Assembly: GCA_947504115.1 (NCBI GenBank)
Contig: CANNGH010000006.1
Location: forward strand, 1 to 64,000
Direction: 5' to 3'
Source of the DNA: an uncultured Sedimentitalea sp.
GTDB lineage: Bacteria; Pseudomonadota; Alphaproteobacteria; Rhodobacterales; Rhodobacteraceae
Length of the DNA stretch: 64,000 nt
Shown here: positions 53,872 to 61,898 of the stretch, one piece after another
Position numbering within the stretch: the stretch's first letter is position 1
Layout of the letters: every line of letters starts with the position of its first letter
Program-made: the position numbers and the translations under genes
Notes under the pieces: model-generated
The model's input: the letters and a program-made list of their open reading frames with translations, nothing else
Database searches by the model: none
What the model was told of the DNA's origin: nothing

Positions 53872-55490
53872 GCGACCTGCCGCTTCTTGAGGCGAGTCGT
53901 GTCGATCGTGGCGGGATCGTCCAGCAGTTCCAGCGCCAGAGTTTTCAGCGCCGCGCGCTGGATTTTCTGCGTCGCCGTCAGGGGGAGCGCTTGGACAAAG
54001 GCGACATGACCCGGCACCTTGTAATATGCCATCCGCTCCAGCGCCCATGTCGTGATGTCGCGCGCCAGTTGCTCCGAAGGCGTATCCGCCGTCACGATAC
54101 AGGCGAACACCTCGTCACCGCGCAGGGCATCGGGCACGGCGGCGACGCCGATGGCGTTGACTGCGGGATGGCGCAGCAGCACCGATTCCACCTCGACGGC
54201 GGCGATGTTCTCGCCCGAACGGCGGATCACGTTCTTCTTGCGGTCGACAAAGAACATGTCGCCGCTCGCGTCCTGCCGCACGATGTCGCCGGTATGGAAC
54301 CAGCCGCCCGCCCAGGCCTCGGCGGTGGCTTGCGGGTTCTTGTAGTATTCCACGAAAAAGCCCTTTCGCGGATCGCTCCCGGCGCGGCGGATCAGCAATT
54401 CGCCGGGCATGTCGGGGCCGACGTCATTGCCTGCATCATCGACGATGCGGATTTCGACCTCGGGCGGCGGGCGGCCGAAACAGGATTCGCCGATGCGGCG
54501 GGGCGCGGAATTGGCCGTGATCGCCGAGGCCGCGCCGGTTTCGGTCATCGCCCAGCTTTCGGCCAGCGGAAAGCCGAAGCGCTCCTCGAACGCTGCGTGC
54601 TGCTTGGGATCGACCCCCGCGCCAAAGCCGAAGCGCACGTTATGATCGCGGTCGCGGGGAGACGCCTCCGCGCCCATCAGCATCGACGGCATCACGCCCA
54701 GATAATGCAGACAGGTGGCGCCGCTGTCGCGGACATTGTCCCACCAACTGCGCGGATGGAACCGGTCGAGCGCGGTCAGGCAACCGCCAACGGCCATCAT
54801 CCCCATGAAGGAACAGGCCATCGCGTTCATGTGAAAGATCGGCAGCGGCGTGATCATCCGGTCGCCGTCCTTCAGCGCGCAAAAGCCCGGCATGGTCTCA
54901 TACCAATGGCCCGACATCAGGAAATAATCGTTCGCCAGCACGCACCCCTTGGGCTGGCCGGTGGTGCCCGAGGTATAGAGCATCGCCGCCTCGCGTTCGC
55001 GCCCCGGACAATCGGCGTCGAAAACCGGGGGCGTTGTGACGGCTGGCACCGCATCATCCAGCGCGGCCACCTGCATGTCGCGCCCGGCTTCGGTCGCGGC
55101 ATCGCGCAGGTCGCCCACGCGCGGCGGGATGGCCACCGCGAGCGCGGGTTCGGCATGCGCGATCATATAGGTCAGTTCCGCCGCGCGCAGGTCGGGGTTG
55201 ACCGGCACCACTCCCGCCGACAACCCGTTCAGCGCCAGCCAGTGCAGAAAGAATGCCGGGCGGTTTTCCAGCAGCAGCATGACACGGTGGCCCTGTTTCA
55301 CCCCGGCCCGGCGATAGGCGTCCTGCAAGGTCTCGACCTGCGCCCGCACCTCCGCGTAAGTCAACGCGCCCGCCGGAACGCCATAGATCCCGGCGGTTTC
55401 CTCCAGCACGTTCAGGAACGGGCGGCGGGGCCAGCGGGTGGCCGCCGCGGCAAAGGCGGCGTCGACGGTTTCGGCCTGCATCGGCCTCAT
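53868..55490 (-). CDS. Acyl-CoA synthetase (AMP-forming) of the oxygenase operon
   Basis: A 540-residue adenylate-forming enzyme: P-loop MLYTSGTTGQPKGCV, ESWAMTETGAASA, GWFHTGDIVRQD, RKKNVIRRSGENIAAVEVE, and PLTATQKIQR with the catalytic Lys. It resembles crotonobetaine/carnitine-CoA and other medium carboxylate ligases rather than the benzoate-CoA ligase at 42211. In context it would activate the carboxylic acid made by the Rieske oxygenase. ATG 55490 overlaps the beta-subunit stop by four bases; ATG 55481 is another option. Confidence 0.88.
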   Translation of the reverse strand: MRPMQAETVDAAFAAAATRWPRRPFLNVLEETAGIYGVPAGALTYAEVRAQVETLQDAYRRAGVKQGHRVMLLLENRPAFFLHWLALNGLSAGVVPVNPDLRAAELTYMIAHAEPALAVAIPPRVGDLRDAATEAGRDMQVAALDDAVPAVTTPPVFDADCPGREREAAMLYTSGTTGQPKGCVLANDYFLMSGHWYETMPGFCALKDGDRMITPLPIFHMNAMACSFMGMMAVGGCLTALDRFHPRSWWDNVRDSGATCLHYLGVMPSMLMGAEASPRDRDHNVRFGFGAGVDPKQHAAFEERFGFPLAESWAMTETGAASAITANSAPRRIGESCFGRPPPEVEIRIVDDAGNDVGPDMPGELLIRRAGSDPRKGFFVEYYKNPQATAEAWAGGWFHTGDIVRQDASGDMFFVDRKKNVIRRSGENIAAVEVESVLLRHPAVNAIGVAAVPDALRGDEVFACIVTADTPSEQLARDITTWALERMAYYKVPGHVAFVQALPLTATQKIQRAALKTLALELLDDPATIDTTRLKKRQVA

Positions 55491-55969
55491 GGCAGCAACT
55501 GGATATTGCCGAACGCGGCGTCGCAATTCAGCAGTTCGACCTTTTTCAGCGCGATCTTCAGCGCGCCGTCCTGCCGCACCAGATCGTGCGTCGCCGTCAG
55601 CGCCAGCAGGAACTGGTCGTCCAGCCGGGTTTCTACATAATGCATCCGCGTCACCGTCCTGTAGCGCCCGGCCTCGTTGTCGATCTCGTCCACATGGGGG
55701 CGCTGGATCACGTGATGGCAGCGGCTTTTGGGCTTCTGGCTGAAGGTGCGCGCGCCGATCAGGCGCTGGATGCGCAGGCGCAGCATGAACTGGTCCTCGT
55801 ATAGCAGCGAGGTTTCGTTGATCGGATCCTGCTGGTTGTAGTTCAGCGGCATCCAGTAATGGCCATCCTGGGTCCACAACTCCATCCACTCGTCAAAGCG
55901 GCCATCGTCCAGCATCCGCACTTCCTCATAGAGAAAGTCGATCAGGTCGTCCCTGGTCACGTCGCTCAT
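55487..55969 (-). CDS. Aromatic-ring-hydroxylating dioxygenase, beta subunit
   Basis: A 160-residue SnoaL/NTF2-like structural subunit: DDLIDFLYEEVRMLDDGRFDEWMELWTQDGHYWMPL is the family opening, and HHVIQRPHVDE and LLALTATHDLVRQDG follow. It assembles with the alpha subunit as an alpha3beta3 enzyme. Its start overlaps the alpha stop by four bases; the frame upstream lies within the alpha gene and is not used. Confidence 0.92.
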   Translation of the reverse strand: MSDVTRDDLIDFLYEEVRMLDDGRFDEWMELWTQDGHYWMPLNYNQQDPINETSLLYEDQFMLRLRIQRLIGARTFSQKPKSRCHHVIQRPHVDEIDNEAGRYRTVTRMHYVETRLDDQFLLALTATHDLVRQDGALKIALKKVELLNCDAAFGNIQLLP

Positions 55970-57303
55970 TCCGCGGCCTCCTTTTGGGTCATGCTGACGG
56001 TCATGAACTTGACCCAGGCGTGGAACTGGTTGCGCATCTGGCGCTCGGTGGTGCCGTTCTCGACCGCTTCGGTCTCGAAATCCTCGCCCTCCTGATAAAG
56101 GCGCTGGATGTTGACCCATTCCAGCCCGTCGGCATGCAGCCCCTCCTGCGCGCGCTCGTACATCTCCAGATCGTCATGGCCGACGATCGAGGTCGGGGCG
56201 TTGATCATCCGGTTGTATAGCGCGGTGCGCGCGGTCAATTCCTCGGGCGCATCGACAAGGCGGAAGATCCAGCTTTCGGCCAGCGTCCGGTCGGCGGCCA
56301 GCGGGATGAAGTTGCGCAATTGCTGGATCGGCCCCTTGATCATGATGTTGGGGAAATAGACCGTATTGTGCCGGTTCTCGGCCAGGATCGCCTCGGCCTT
56401 TTCCTTGCCGTGCGCCGCGGTCAGCGCCTCCATGTAGCCGGGGATTTCCGAATATTTCGAATGGATCGAGTGATGCACGCCGGTATGGCCGTGGCCGTTG
56501 GGCCAGGTGCGAATGCCCATGTCCTCGAAGAATTCATAGGCCGACATGAACGGCGCGATGATCTCCATCGCGGCGGGTTTGGGGTCGTCGTCGGTGAAGC
56601 CCATGTCCTTCCAGATCTGCACCGCCGTCCCGGCGCTGGATTCATGGGCCACCATCGGGTGGCAGGTGTCGGTCTGGTTCTCGACCAGCATCTTCCAGTT
56701 GCACTGATGCATGTAGCGCAGCGGCGCGCCGACAACCTCGAGCCGTCCTGCGGGCGAGCGATCGACCATGTTGTCGAGCGAGGACAGCGAATCGTTGAAA
56801 TATTCCTCGAACGCGATGCCTTCGGACGCGAGCCGGGCGAAGACGAAGCCGCGGTAATTGTGCACGGCGCCCACAGCCTTCATGCCCTTGCCGTTTTCGG
56901 TGTCCGACAGGCCGGTGCCCTCGTACCCCTTTTTCAGCGGGATCGCGAGAAGACAGCCATCGGTCTTGAACGACCACGCGTGATAGGGGCAGCGAAAGAA
57001 CTTGCCGGTATTGCCCTGCCGGTCGATGGCGATCTTGGTGCCCTTGTGCGGACAGCGGTTGTAGAGAACCTTGATCTCGTTATCGGTATGGCGAACCATG
57101 ATCACCGGCTGATCACCGATCTGGGTGGTATAGTAATCGCCCTTGTTGGGCGTCTGGCTGTCATGGCCGACATAGACCCAGGCATTGGCGAACAGGTGTT
57201 TCATCTCCTGGCGATAGACATCCTGATCGATATAGATGTCGCGATGCACCTGGAACGGCGTCACCAGTCCCTCGATCTCGGCGCGTGTCTCGTAATGTGC
57301 CAT
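55966..57303 (-). CDS. Aromatic-ring-hydroxylating dioxygenase, alpha (Rieske) subunit
   Basis: A 445-residue catalytic subunit. Rieske cluster: CPH (Cys84, His86) and CPYHAW (Cys105, His108). Mononuclear iron: ENQTDTCHPMVAHE with His215 and His220 and bridging Asp212. Size and the separate beta subunit place it with benzoate/anthranilate/indoleacetate-type oxygenases. Its reductase partner is the PDR-type protein encoded just upstream, unlike BenC/AntC reductases, which argues against simple anthranilate 1,2-dioxygenase, and no catechol genes are near. Indole-3-acetate as substrate is inferred from the downstream genes. Confidence 0.92.
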   Translation of the reverse strand: MAHYETRAEIEGLVTPFQVHRDIYIDQDVYRQEMKHLFANAWVYVGHDSQTPNKGDYYTTQIGDQPVIMVRHTDNEIKVLYNRCPHKGTKIAIDRQGNTGKFFRCPYHAWSFKTDGCLLAIPLKKGYEGTGLSDTENGKGMKAVGAVHNYRGFVFARLASEGIAFEEYFNDSLSSLDNMVDRSPAGRLEVVGAPLRYMHQCNWKMLVENQTDTCHPMVAHESSAGTAVQIWKDMGFTDDDPKPAAMEIIAPFMSAYEFFEDMGIRTWPNGHGHTGVHHSIHSKYSEIPGYMEALTAAHGKEKAEAILAENRHNTVYFPNIMIKGPIQQLRNFIPLAADRTLAESWIFRLVDAPEELTARTALYNRMINAPTSIVGHDDLEMYERAQEGLHADGLEWVNIQRLYQEGEDFETEAVENGTTERQMRNQFHAWVKFMTVSMTQKEAAE

Positions 57304-57316
57304 TGCACTCCTCCCT

Positions 57317-58273
57317 TCAGAGATCCAGCTTCAGCCGGGGTGTCCTGGCGCGGCTGACGCAGATCTGCATGACCTTGCCGCTGGCGTGTTCCTCGTCCGA
57401 CAGCACCACGTCGCGGTGATCGGGGGTGCCTTCCAGCACGTCGGTCTGGCAGATGCCGCAATCGCCGCGCTGGCAATCATACATCAGATCCTCGCCTGCC
57501 TCTTCCAGCACGTCGATGATGCTGCGCCCCGGCGGGATGGTATAGACCGCGCCGGACGAGGCCAGTTCGACCTCGAACGCGGTATCGTCGTCCTGATCGG
57601 CGGGGGCGTCGAACAGTTCGAAATGGATGTGGTCCTTGGGATAACCCGCCCCCACCGCCAGTTCGCGCAGCGCCTCGATCATCGGTTTGGGACCGCAGAC
57701 ATGGACATGCGCGGCGTCATCCGCCCGCGCGACGATCCCCGCCAGATCCAGCGGCCCGCCCGCGGCATCGTCCAGATGCAGGCACAGATTGTCGCCATGT
57801 TGTTGCGCCAGCCGGTCGGCAAAGGCCGCCGCGCCCTGATTGCGCACCGCGTAATGCAGGACATAGGGCCGACCGGACGCCTTGAGCGCGGTGGCCATGG
57901 AGATCATCGGCGTGATGCCGATGCCGCCCGCGATCAGCACCACGGGGCTGTCGCCACCTCCGAGCGCGAAATCGTTCTTCGGCGGGCTGGCGCGCAAGGT
58001 TTCACCCTCGGCCAGCCCATGCATGAACCGCGATCCGCCCCGGCTGTCCGATTCGAGCCTGATACCCAGCCGATACTGCTCGGGCGCGGCGCAGTGTCCA
58101 TCGAAATCGATCAGCGAATAGGGCCGCGTGTCGCCGTCCGGCAGGGCGATGCGCATATGCGCGCCGGGGGTGAAGGCGGGCAAGGGGCTGCCATCGGCGC
58201 TGACCAGAATCACCGAGCGGATCAAATCTGCCGGAGCTTCGATTCGCGCAACTTTCAGTTCGATATCAGCCAT
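57317..58273 (-). CDS. Phthalate-dioxygenase-reductase type electron transfer protein (FMN, NAD, 2Fe-2S)
   Basis: A 318-residue reductase passing electrons from NAD(P)H to the Rieske oxygenase. Flavin site RPYSLIDF, NAD site VVLIAGGIGITPMISMA, VHVCGPKPMIEAL, and a C-terminal plant-type 2Fe-2S motif YDCQRGDCGICQTD with a later Cys in ICVSRA. The C-terminal iron-sulfur domain puts it in the VanB/PDR class. First gene of the long minus-strand operon; ATG 58273, with a TTGACA -35 and a dyad upstream. The alpha subunit follows 13 bases later. Confidence 0.92.
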   Translation of the reverse strand: MADIELKVARIEAPADLIRSVILVSADGSPLPAFTPGAHMRIALPDGDTRPYSLIDFDGHCAAPEQYRLGIRLESDSRGGSRFMHGLAEGETLRASPPKNDFALGGGDSPVVLIAGGIGITPMISMATALKASGRPYVLHYAVRNQGAAAFADRLAQQHGDNLCLHLDDAAGGPLDLAGIVARADDAAHVHVCGPKPMIEALRELAVGAGYPKDHIHFELFDAPADQDDDTAFEVELASSGAVYTIPPGRSIIDVLEEAGEDLMYDCQRGDCGICQTDVLEGTPDHRDVVLSDEEHASGKVMQICVSRARTPRLKLDL

Positions 58274-58324
58274 TTGACCCTTCGCCTCAGGATGCCGGGC
58301 AGGACCGCCCACAGCTCGAAGCAT

Positions 58325-58349
58325 GAAATATCATATAATTTCCTGTCAA
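58325..58349 (-). promoter_or_regulatory. Dyad next to TTGACA in the oxygenase/TRAP divergent promoter
   Basis: GAAAT (58325-58329) and ATTTC (58338-58342) flank an AT-rich core, directly beside a perfect minus-strand TTGACA (58344-58349) 70 bases before the reductase ATG; the -10 is weak (CATGCT at 18 bases). A further TGCAATTTCATG word at 58368-58379 shares the half-site. The region also serves the divergent TRAP operon at 58450. Candidate MarR operator. Confidence 0.5.
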
Positions 58350-58449
58350 GGTTTAAGTCTAAAAAGATGCAATTTCATGTTTTTCTTGCGCGACACGGAT
58401 TTTTCGGCTTACGTTTCGCTCAAACGGTTCATCTCGGGGAGGAGACAAC

Positions 58450-59475
58450 ATGAAACCATTGATCGGAACAGTCGCGGCAGGCGCCATCGCGCTCGCATCG
58501 CTGACAGGCATGGCCAATGCGGCCGAGACGACGCTGCGGCTGTCGAACTGGCTGCCGCCCTCGCATCCGATGGTCAAGGACATGATGGTGCCGTGGGCCG
58601 AACAGGTGAAAGAGGCGACCGAGGGCCGGGTCGAGGTTCAGATCCTCGACGCGCCGCTGGGGCCGCCGCCGGCGCATTTCGATCTGGTCGCGACCGGTGC
58701 CGCCGATGTGGCGTTTTCGGCGCATGGCTACACGCCGGGGCGTTTCGTGCTGACCGATCTGGCGGAACTGCCGTTCCTCACCCCCAGTTCCGAGGCGCTG
58801 TCGGTGGCCTATTGGCGCACCTATCAGGCGATGCTGGCCGATGCGGGCGAGCATAACGGGGTCAAGGTTCTGTCGGTCTTCGGCCACGGCCCCGGCCATC
58901 TGTTCACCACCGGGCGCGACGTGACGCCGATGGCCGAATTGTCCGGCGCCAAGATCCGGGTCGCCAGCGCGGTCACCAACGAACTGGCCGAAGCGATGGG
59001 CATGGTGGCGCTTCAGGCGCCGTCGTCGAAATCCTATGAATTGCTGTCCAACGGCGTCGCCGACGGCATCTATTTCCCCTACGAATCGGTGCCGTTCTTC
59101 AAGCTGGACAGCCTGCTGGAAAAGGGGCTGACGGTTCCCGGCGGGCTTTATAACGTTTCGTTCTTCTTCGTGATGAACCAGGCCAAATGGGACGGGTTGT
59201 CACCGGAAGACCAGAGCGCCATCGACAGTGTCTCGGGCGAGGCGCTGGTGCGGATGACCGGACGCGCCTGGGACAACGCGGATGCCGCCGCGCGGGACGG
59301 GATCGAGGCCAAGATCGACATGCACGAGGCCAGCGAAGCCGAGATGGAGAACATCCGCGCCGCGGCCCAGACCGTCTATGACACCGTGCGCGGAAAATAC
59401 GAGGCCAAGGGCGTCGATTTCGACGCGGCCCTCGCCATGCTCAAGGAAGAAAGCGCGAAGGTCGCGGCGGAATGA
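58450..59475 (+). CDS. TRAP transporter substrate-binding protein DctP family
   Basis: A 341-residue periplasmic protein. Signal peptide (MKPLIGTVAAGAIALASLTG, cleavage after MANA), then TTLRLSNWLPPSHPMVKDMM and IRVASAVTNELAEAMG, where the conserved Arg of TRAP binding proteins coordinates the ligand carboxylate. Divergent from the Rieske oxygenase operon, so it probably takes up that pathway's substrate, perhaps indole-3-acetate. Four-base overlap with the next gene. Confidence 0.9.
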   Translation: MKPLIGTVAAGAIALASLTGMANAAETTLRLSNWLPPSHPMVKDMMVPWAEQVKEATEGRVEVQILDAPLGPPPAHFDLVATGAADVAFSAHGYTPGRFVLTDLAELPFLTPSSEALSVAYWRTYQAMLADAGEHNGVKVLSVFGHGPGHLFTTGRDVTPMAELSGAKIRVASAVTNELAEAMGMVALQAPSSKSYELLSNGVADGIYFPYESVPFFKLDSLLEKGLTVPGGLYNVSFFFVMNQAKWDGLSPEDQSAIDSVSGEALVRMTGRAWDNADAAARDGIEAKIDMHEASEAEMENIRAAAQTVYDTVRGKYEAKGVDFDAALAMLKEESAKVAAE

Positions 59476-59990
59476 CCCGAACCCCCGACAAGGCAGGCCG
59501 CGCATCGCGCGACCTGCGCCGGATGCTGCGGCGGATCACCGCGCTGTTGACCGGCGCGCTGCTGCTGGTGCTGACGGGGGTGACGCTGGTCGATGTGCTG
59601 GGGCGCTATTTCCTCAACAGCCCCCTGCCCGGCGCCTCGGAACTGACCGAGTTGCTGGTGATGGCGGTGGTCTTCACCGGCCTGCCGGCGATCTGTCTGG
59701 ATGACGGGCATATCGCCGTCGATCTGTTCACCAGCCGCCTGCGGGGGCGCGCGTTGCTGGTCCAGACCAATATCGGCCGGCTGATCGTGGCGGCGGTGCT
59801 GGCGCTGGTCGCCTGGCAGATGTGGAAACATGGCCTGCGCCTGAACAGCTACGGCGAAACCACGATCTACCTGCGGATCCCGCTGGGGCCGGTGGCGTGG
59901 GGAGCATCGATCCTTTGCGCCGCGTCATCCGTCATCGTTCTGGTGCTGGCGTTGCGCGGGGCATCCAAAGGCCGGGCGGAGGAGTTCTGA
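59472..59990 (+). CDS. TRAP transporter small permease DctQ family
   Basis: A 172-residue four-helix membrane subunit: ALLTGALLLVLTGVTLVDVLGRYFLNSPLPGASELTELL is the DctQ signature (GRYF..PLPGA..L). Couples the binding protein to the large permease. Its stop ends one base before the dctM-type start. Confidence 0.88.
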   Translation: MTRTPDKAGRASRDLRRMLRRITALLTGALLLVLTGVTLVDVLGRYFLNSPLPGASELTELLVMAVVFTGLPAICLDDGHIAVDLFTSRLRGRALLVQTNIGRLIVAAVLALVAWQMWKHGLRLNSYGETTIYLRIPLGPVAWGASILCAASSVIVLVLALRGASKGRAEEF

Positions 59991-61277
59991 ATGGATTGGC
60001 CGTTCGGTCTCGTCCTTCTGATGGGCGTCATCTTTGCCGGGGTTCCCATCGCCTTTGCCCTGACCGCCATCGGCGTGATCGGCGTCATCAGCATCATCGG
60101 CGTCGATCCGGCGCTGGCGATGCTGGGGCAGATCTATTTCGACAGCGGACGCAGCTATACCCTGTCGGTGGTGCCGCTGTTCCTGCTCATGGGCAATTTC
60201 ATCGTGCAATCGGGCATCGCGGGCGAGCTTTACGACGCTGCCGATGCCTGGCTGCGTCACCGCAAGGGCGGGCTGGCCATGGCGACCATCGTCGCCTGCG
60301 CCGGGTTCTCGTCCGTCTGCGGATCGTCGCTGGCCACCACCGCGACGATGGGACGGATCAGCCTGCCGGCGATGCGGCGCTATGGCTATTCCGACCGGCT
60401 GGCGGCGGCCAGCGTGGCGGCGGGCGGGACGCTGGGCATCCTGATACCGCCCTCGGTGATCCTGGTGATCTACGGCATCCTGACGCAGCAGGATATCGGC
60501 AAGCTGTTCCTGGCCGGATTGTTGCCGGGGCTGGTCGGCGTCTTCTTCTATCTGGCGGCGGTGCGGATCTCGCTGGTGGTGCATCCCGAACGCTTCGACG
60601 TGCTGGACAAGCTGCCGCTGCGGGCACGTCTCGCCGCGCTGAAGGGCGTGGCCGGGGCGCTGATCCTGTTCGTCTTCGTGCTGGGCGGCATCTATGTCGG
60701 CGTCTTCACCGCGACCGAAGCAGCGGGAATGGGGGCGGGCGGCGCGATCCTGATCACCGCGCTGCGGCGTCGGCTGACATGGCGCGCCACGCTGGAAACG
60801 CTGTTCGACACCGCCAAGACCACAGCCGTGATGTTCTTCATCCTGTTCGGCGCGCTCTACTTCCTGAACTACGTGAACCTGTCGGGGCTTTCCACCGATC
60901 TGCGCAACTGGATCTTCAGCCTCGGGGTCAGCCCCTACGCGGTGATCGCCATGACGGTGGTGCTGTTCCTTGTCCTCGGCTGCCTGCTGGAAAGCCTGTC
61001 GATGATCCTGCTGACGGTGCCGGTGCTGTTCCCCATCGTCTCGGAACTGGGATTCGATCCGATCTGGTTCGGCATCTTCGTGGTGGTGGCGACCGAGCTC
61101 AGCTATATCACCCCGCCGATCGGGCTGAACGTGTTCGTCATGCGCATCGTCGCGCCCGACATCCCGCTGGAGCGGGTCTTTGCCGGGGTTCTGCCCTTTG
61201 TCGCGGTTGACCTTTTGCGGCTGGTGTTGTTGATCGCCCTTCCCGCGCTTGCGCTGATCATTCCCAACTCGATGTGA
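59991..61277 (+). CDS. TRAP transporter large permease DctM family
   Basis: A 428-residue permease with about 12 membrane segments; FAGVPIAFALTAIGVIG at the start, SVCGSSLATTATMGRISLPAMRRYGYSDRLAAASVAAGGTLGILIPPS contains the conserved sodium/substrate hairpin, and FTATEAAGMGAGGA follows. Forms the sodium-driven channel with DctQ. Starts immediately after the small permease and is followed by a marR gene after 4 bases. Confidence 0.92.
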   Translation: MDWPFGLVLLMGVIFAGVPIAFALTAIGVIGVISIIGVDPALAMLGQIYFDSGRSYTLSVVPLFLLMGNFIVQSGIAGELYDAADAWLRHRKGGLAMATIVACAGFSSVCGSSLATTATMGRISLPAMRRYGYSDRLAAASVAAGGTLGILIPPSVILVIYGILTQQDIGKLFLAGLLPGLVGVFFYLAAVRISLVVHPERFDVLDKLPLRARLAALKGVAGALILFVFVLGGIYVGVFTATEAAGMGAGGAILITALRRRLTWRATLETLFDTAKTTAVMFFILFGALYFLNYVNLSGLSTDLRNWIFSLGVSPYAVIAMTVVLFLVLGCLLESLSMILLTVPVLFPIVSELGFDPIWFGIFVVVATELSYITPPIGLNVFVMRIVAPDIPLERVFAGVLPFVAVDLLRLVLLIALPALALIIPNSM

Positions 61278-61281
61278 CCCG

Positions 61282-61797
61282 ATGAAACCCGAACCCACAC
61301 TGGAACGCGACGACGACAACGGCCCGTTTCTGCCCGACTACCTGCTGTTCCAGCTTGCCGCCGCCAGCGCCGCCGCAAGCGAGCGGTTTCACGCGATCGT
61401 GCGCGAAAACGGCTTGCGCGTGCCCGAATACCGCGCCCTGGTCTGTCTGAACGACGAGGACGGCCTGATGGTGACCCGGCTGGCCGAAATGGCGCTGTTG
61501 GAACAATCGCGCATGACGCGCATCATCGTGCAGATGGACCGCGACGGGTTCGTAACCCGCATCAGCGACCCGCAGGATCGCCGCCGGGTGCGGGTGCATC
61601 TGACCGAAAAGGGCCGCGCACTGGCCGGGCGGATGGTCACCCTCGCCCGCGCACACGAGGCCGATCTGCTGCGCGCGATGCCGGGGCGCGCGGGCGCGCA
61701 ACTGAAACGTCTGCTGTCGGAATTCCGCACGGCGCTGGCGGCGCGGGAGCACCAGGATCGACCGGATGCGAGCGGTGACACGCCGCCGTTGACCTGA
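61282..61797 (+). CDS. MarR-family transcriptional regulator of the TRAP operon
   Basis: A 171-residue MarR protein: GLRVPEYRALVCLNDEDGLMVTRLAEMALLEQSRMTRIIVQMDRDGFVTRISDPQDRRRVRVHLTEKG covers HTH and wing. Fourth gene of the TRAP operon, so expressed with the transporter. Third MarR gene in the catabolic island; with the dyads at 58325 it may control uptake and oxygenase genes together. The tail after about 150 looks disordered. Confidence 0.9.
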   Translation: MKPEPTLERDDDNGPFLPDYLLFQLAAASAAASERFHAIVRENGLRVPEYRALVCLNDEDGLMVTRLAEMALLEQSRMTRIIVQMDRDGFVTRISDPQDRRRVRVHLTEKGRALAGRMVTLARAHEADLLRAMPGRAGAQLKRLLSEFRTALAAREHQDRPDASGDTPPLT

Positions 61798-61898
61798 TGC
61801 GCTCACCGTCTCCCCACCGCGCGAAACCATGTCCGATAGCGATGACCATTGATCTCGTGATCGCTTGCTGATCCACTCTTGACCCGAAAGGATGAACC

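Noticed and set aside
55487-58273. Anthranilate 1,2-dioxygenase (AntABC) leading to catechol
   Set aside because: The reductase has a C-terminal 2Fe-2S domain (PDR/VanB class) rather than the N-terminal one of AntC/BenC, and no catechol-cleavage genes are in the window.
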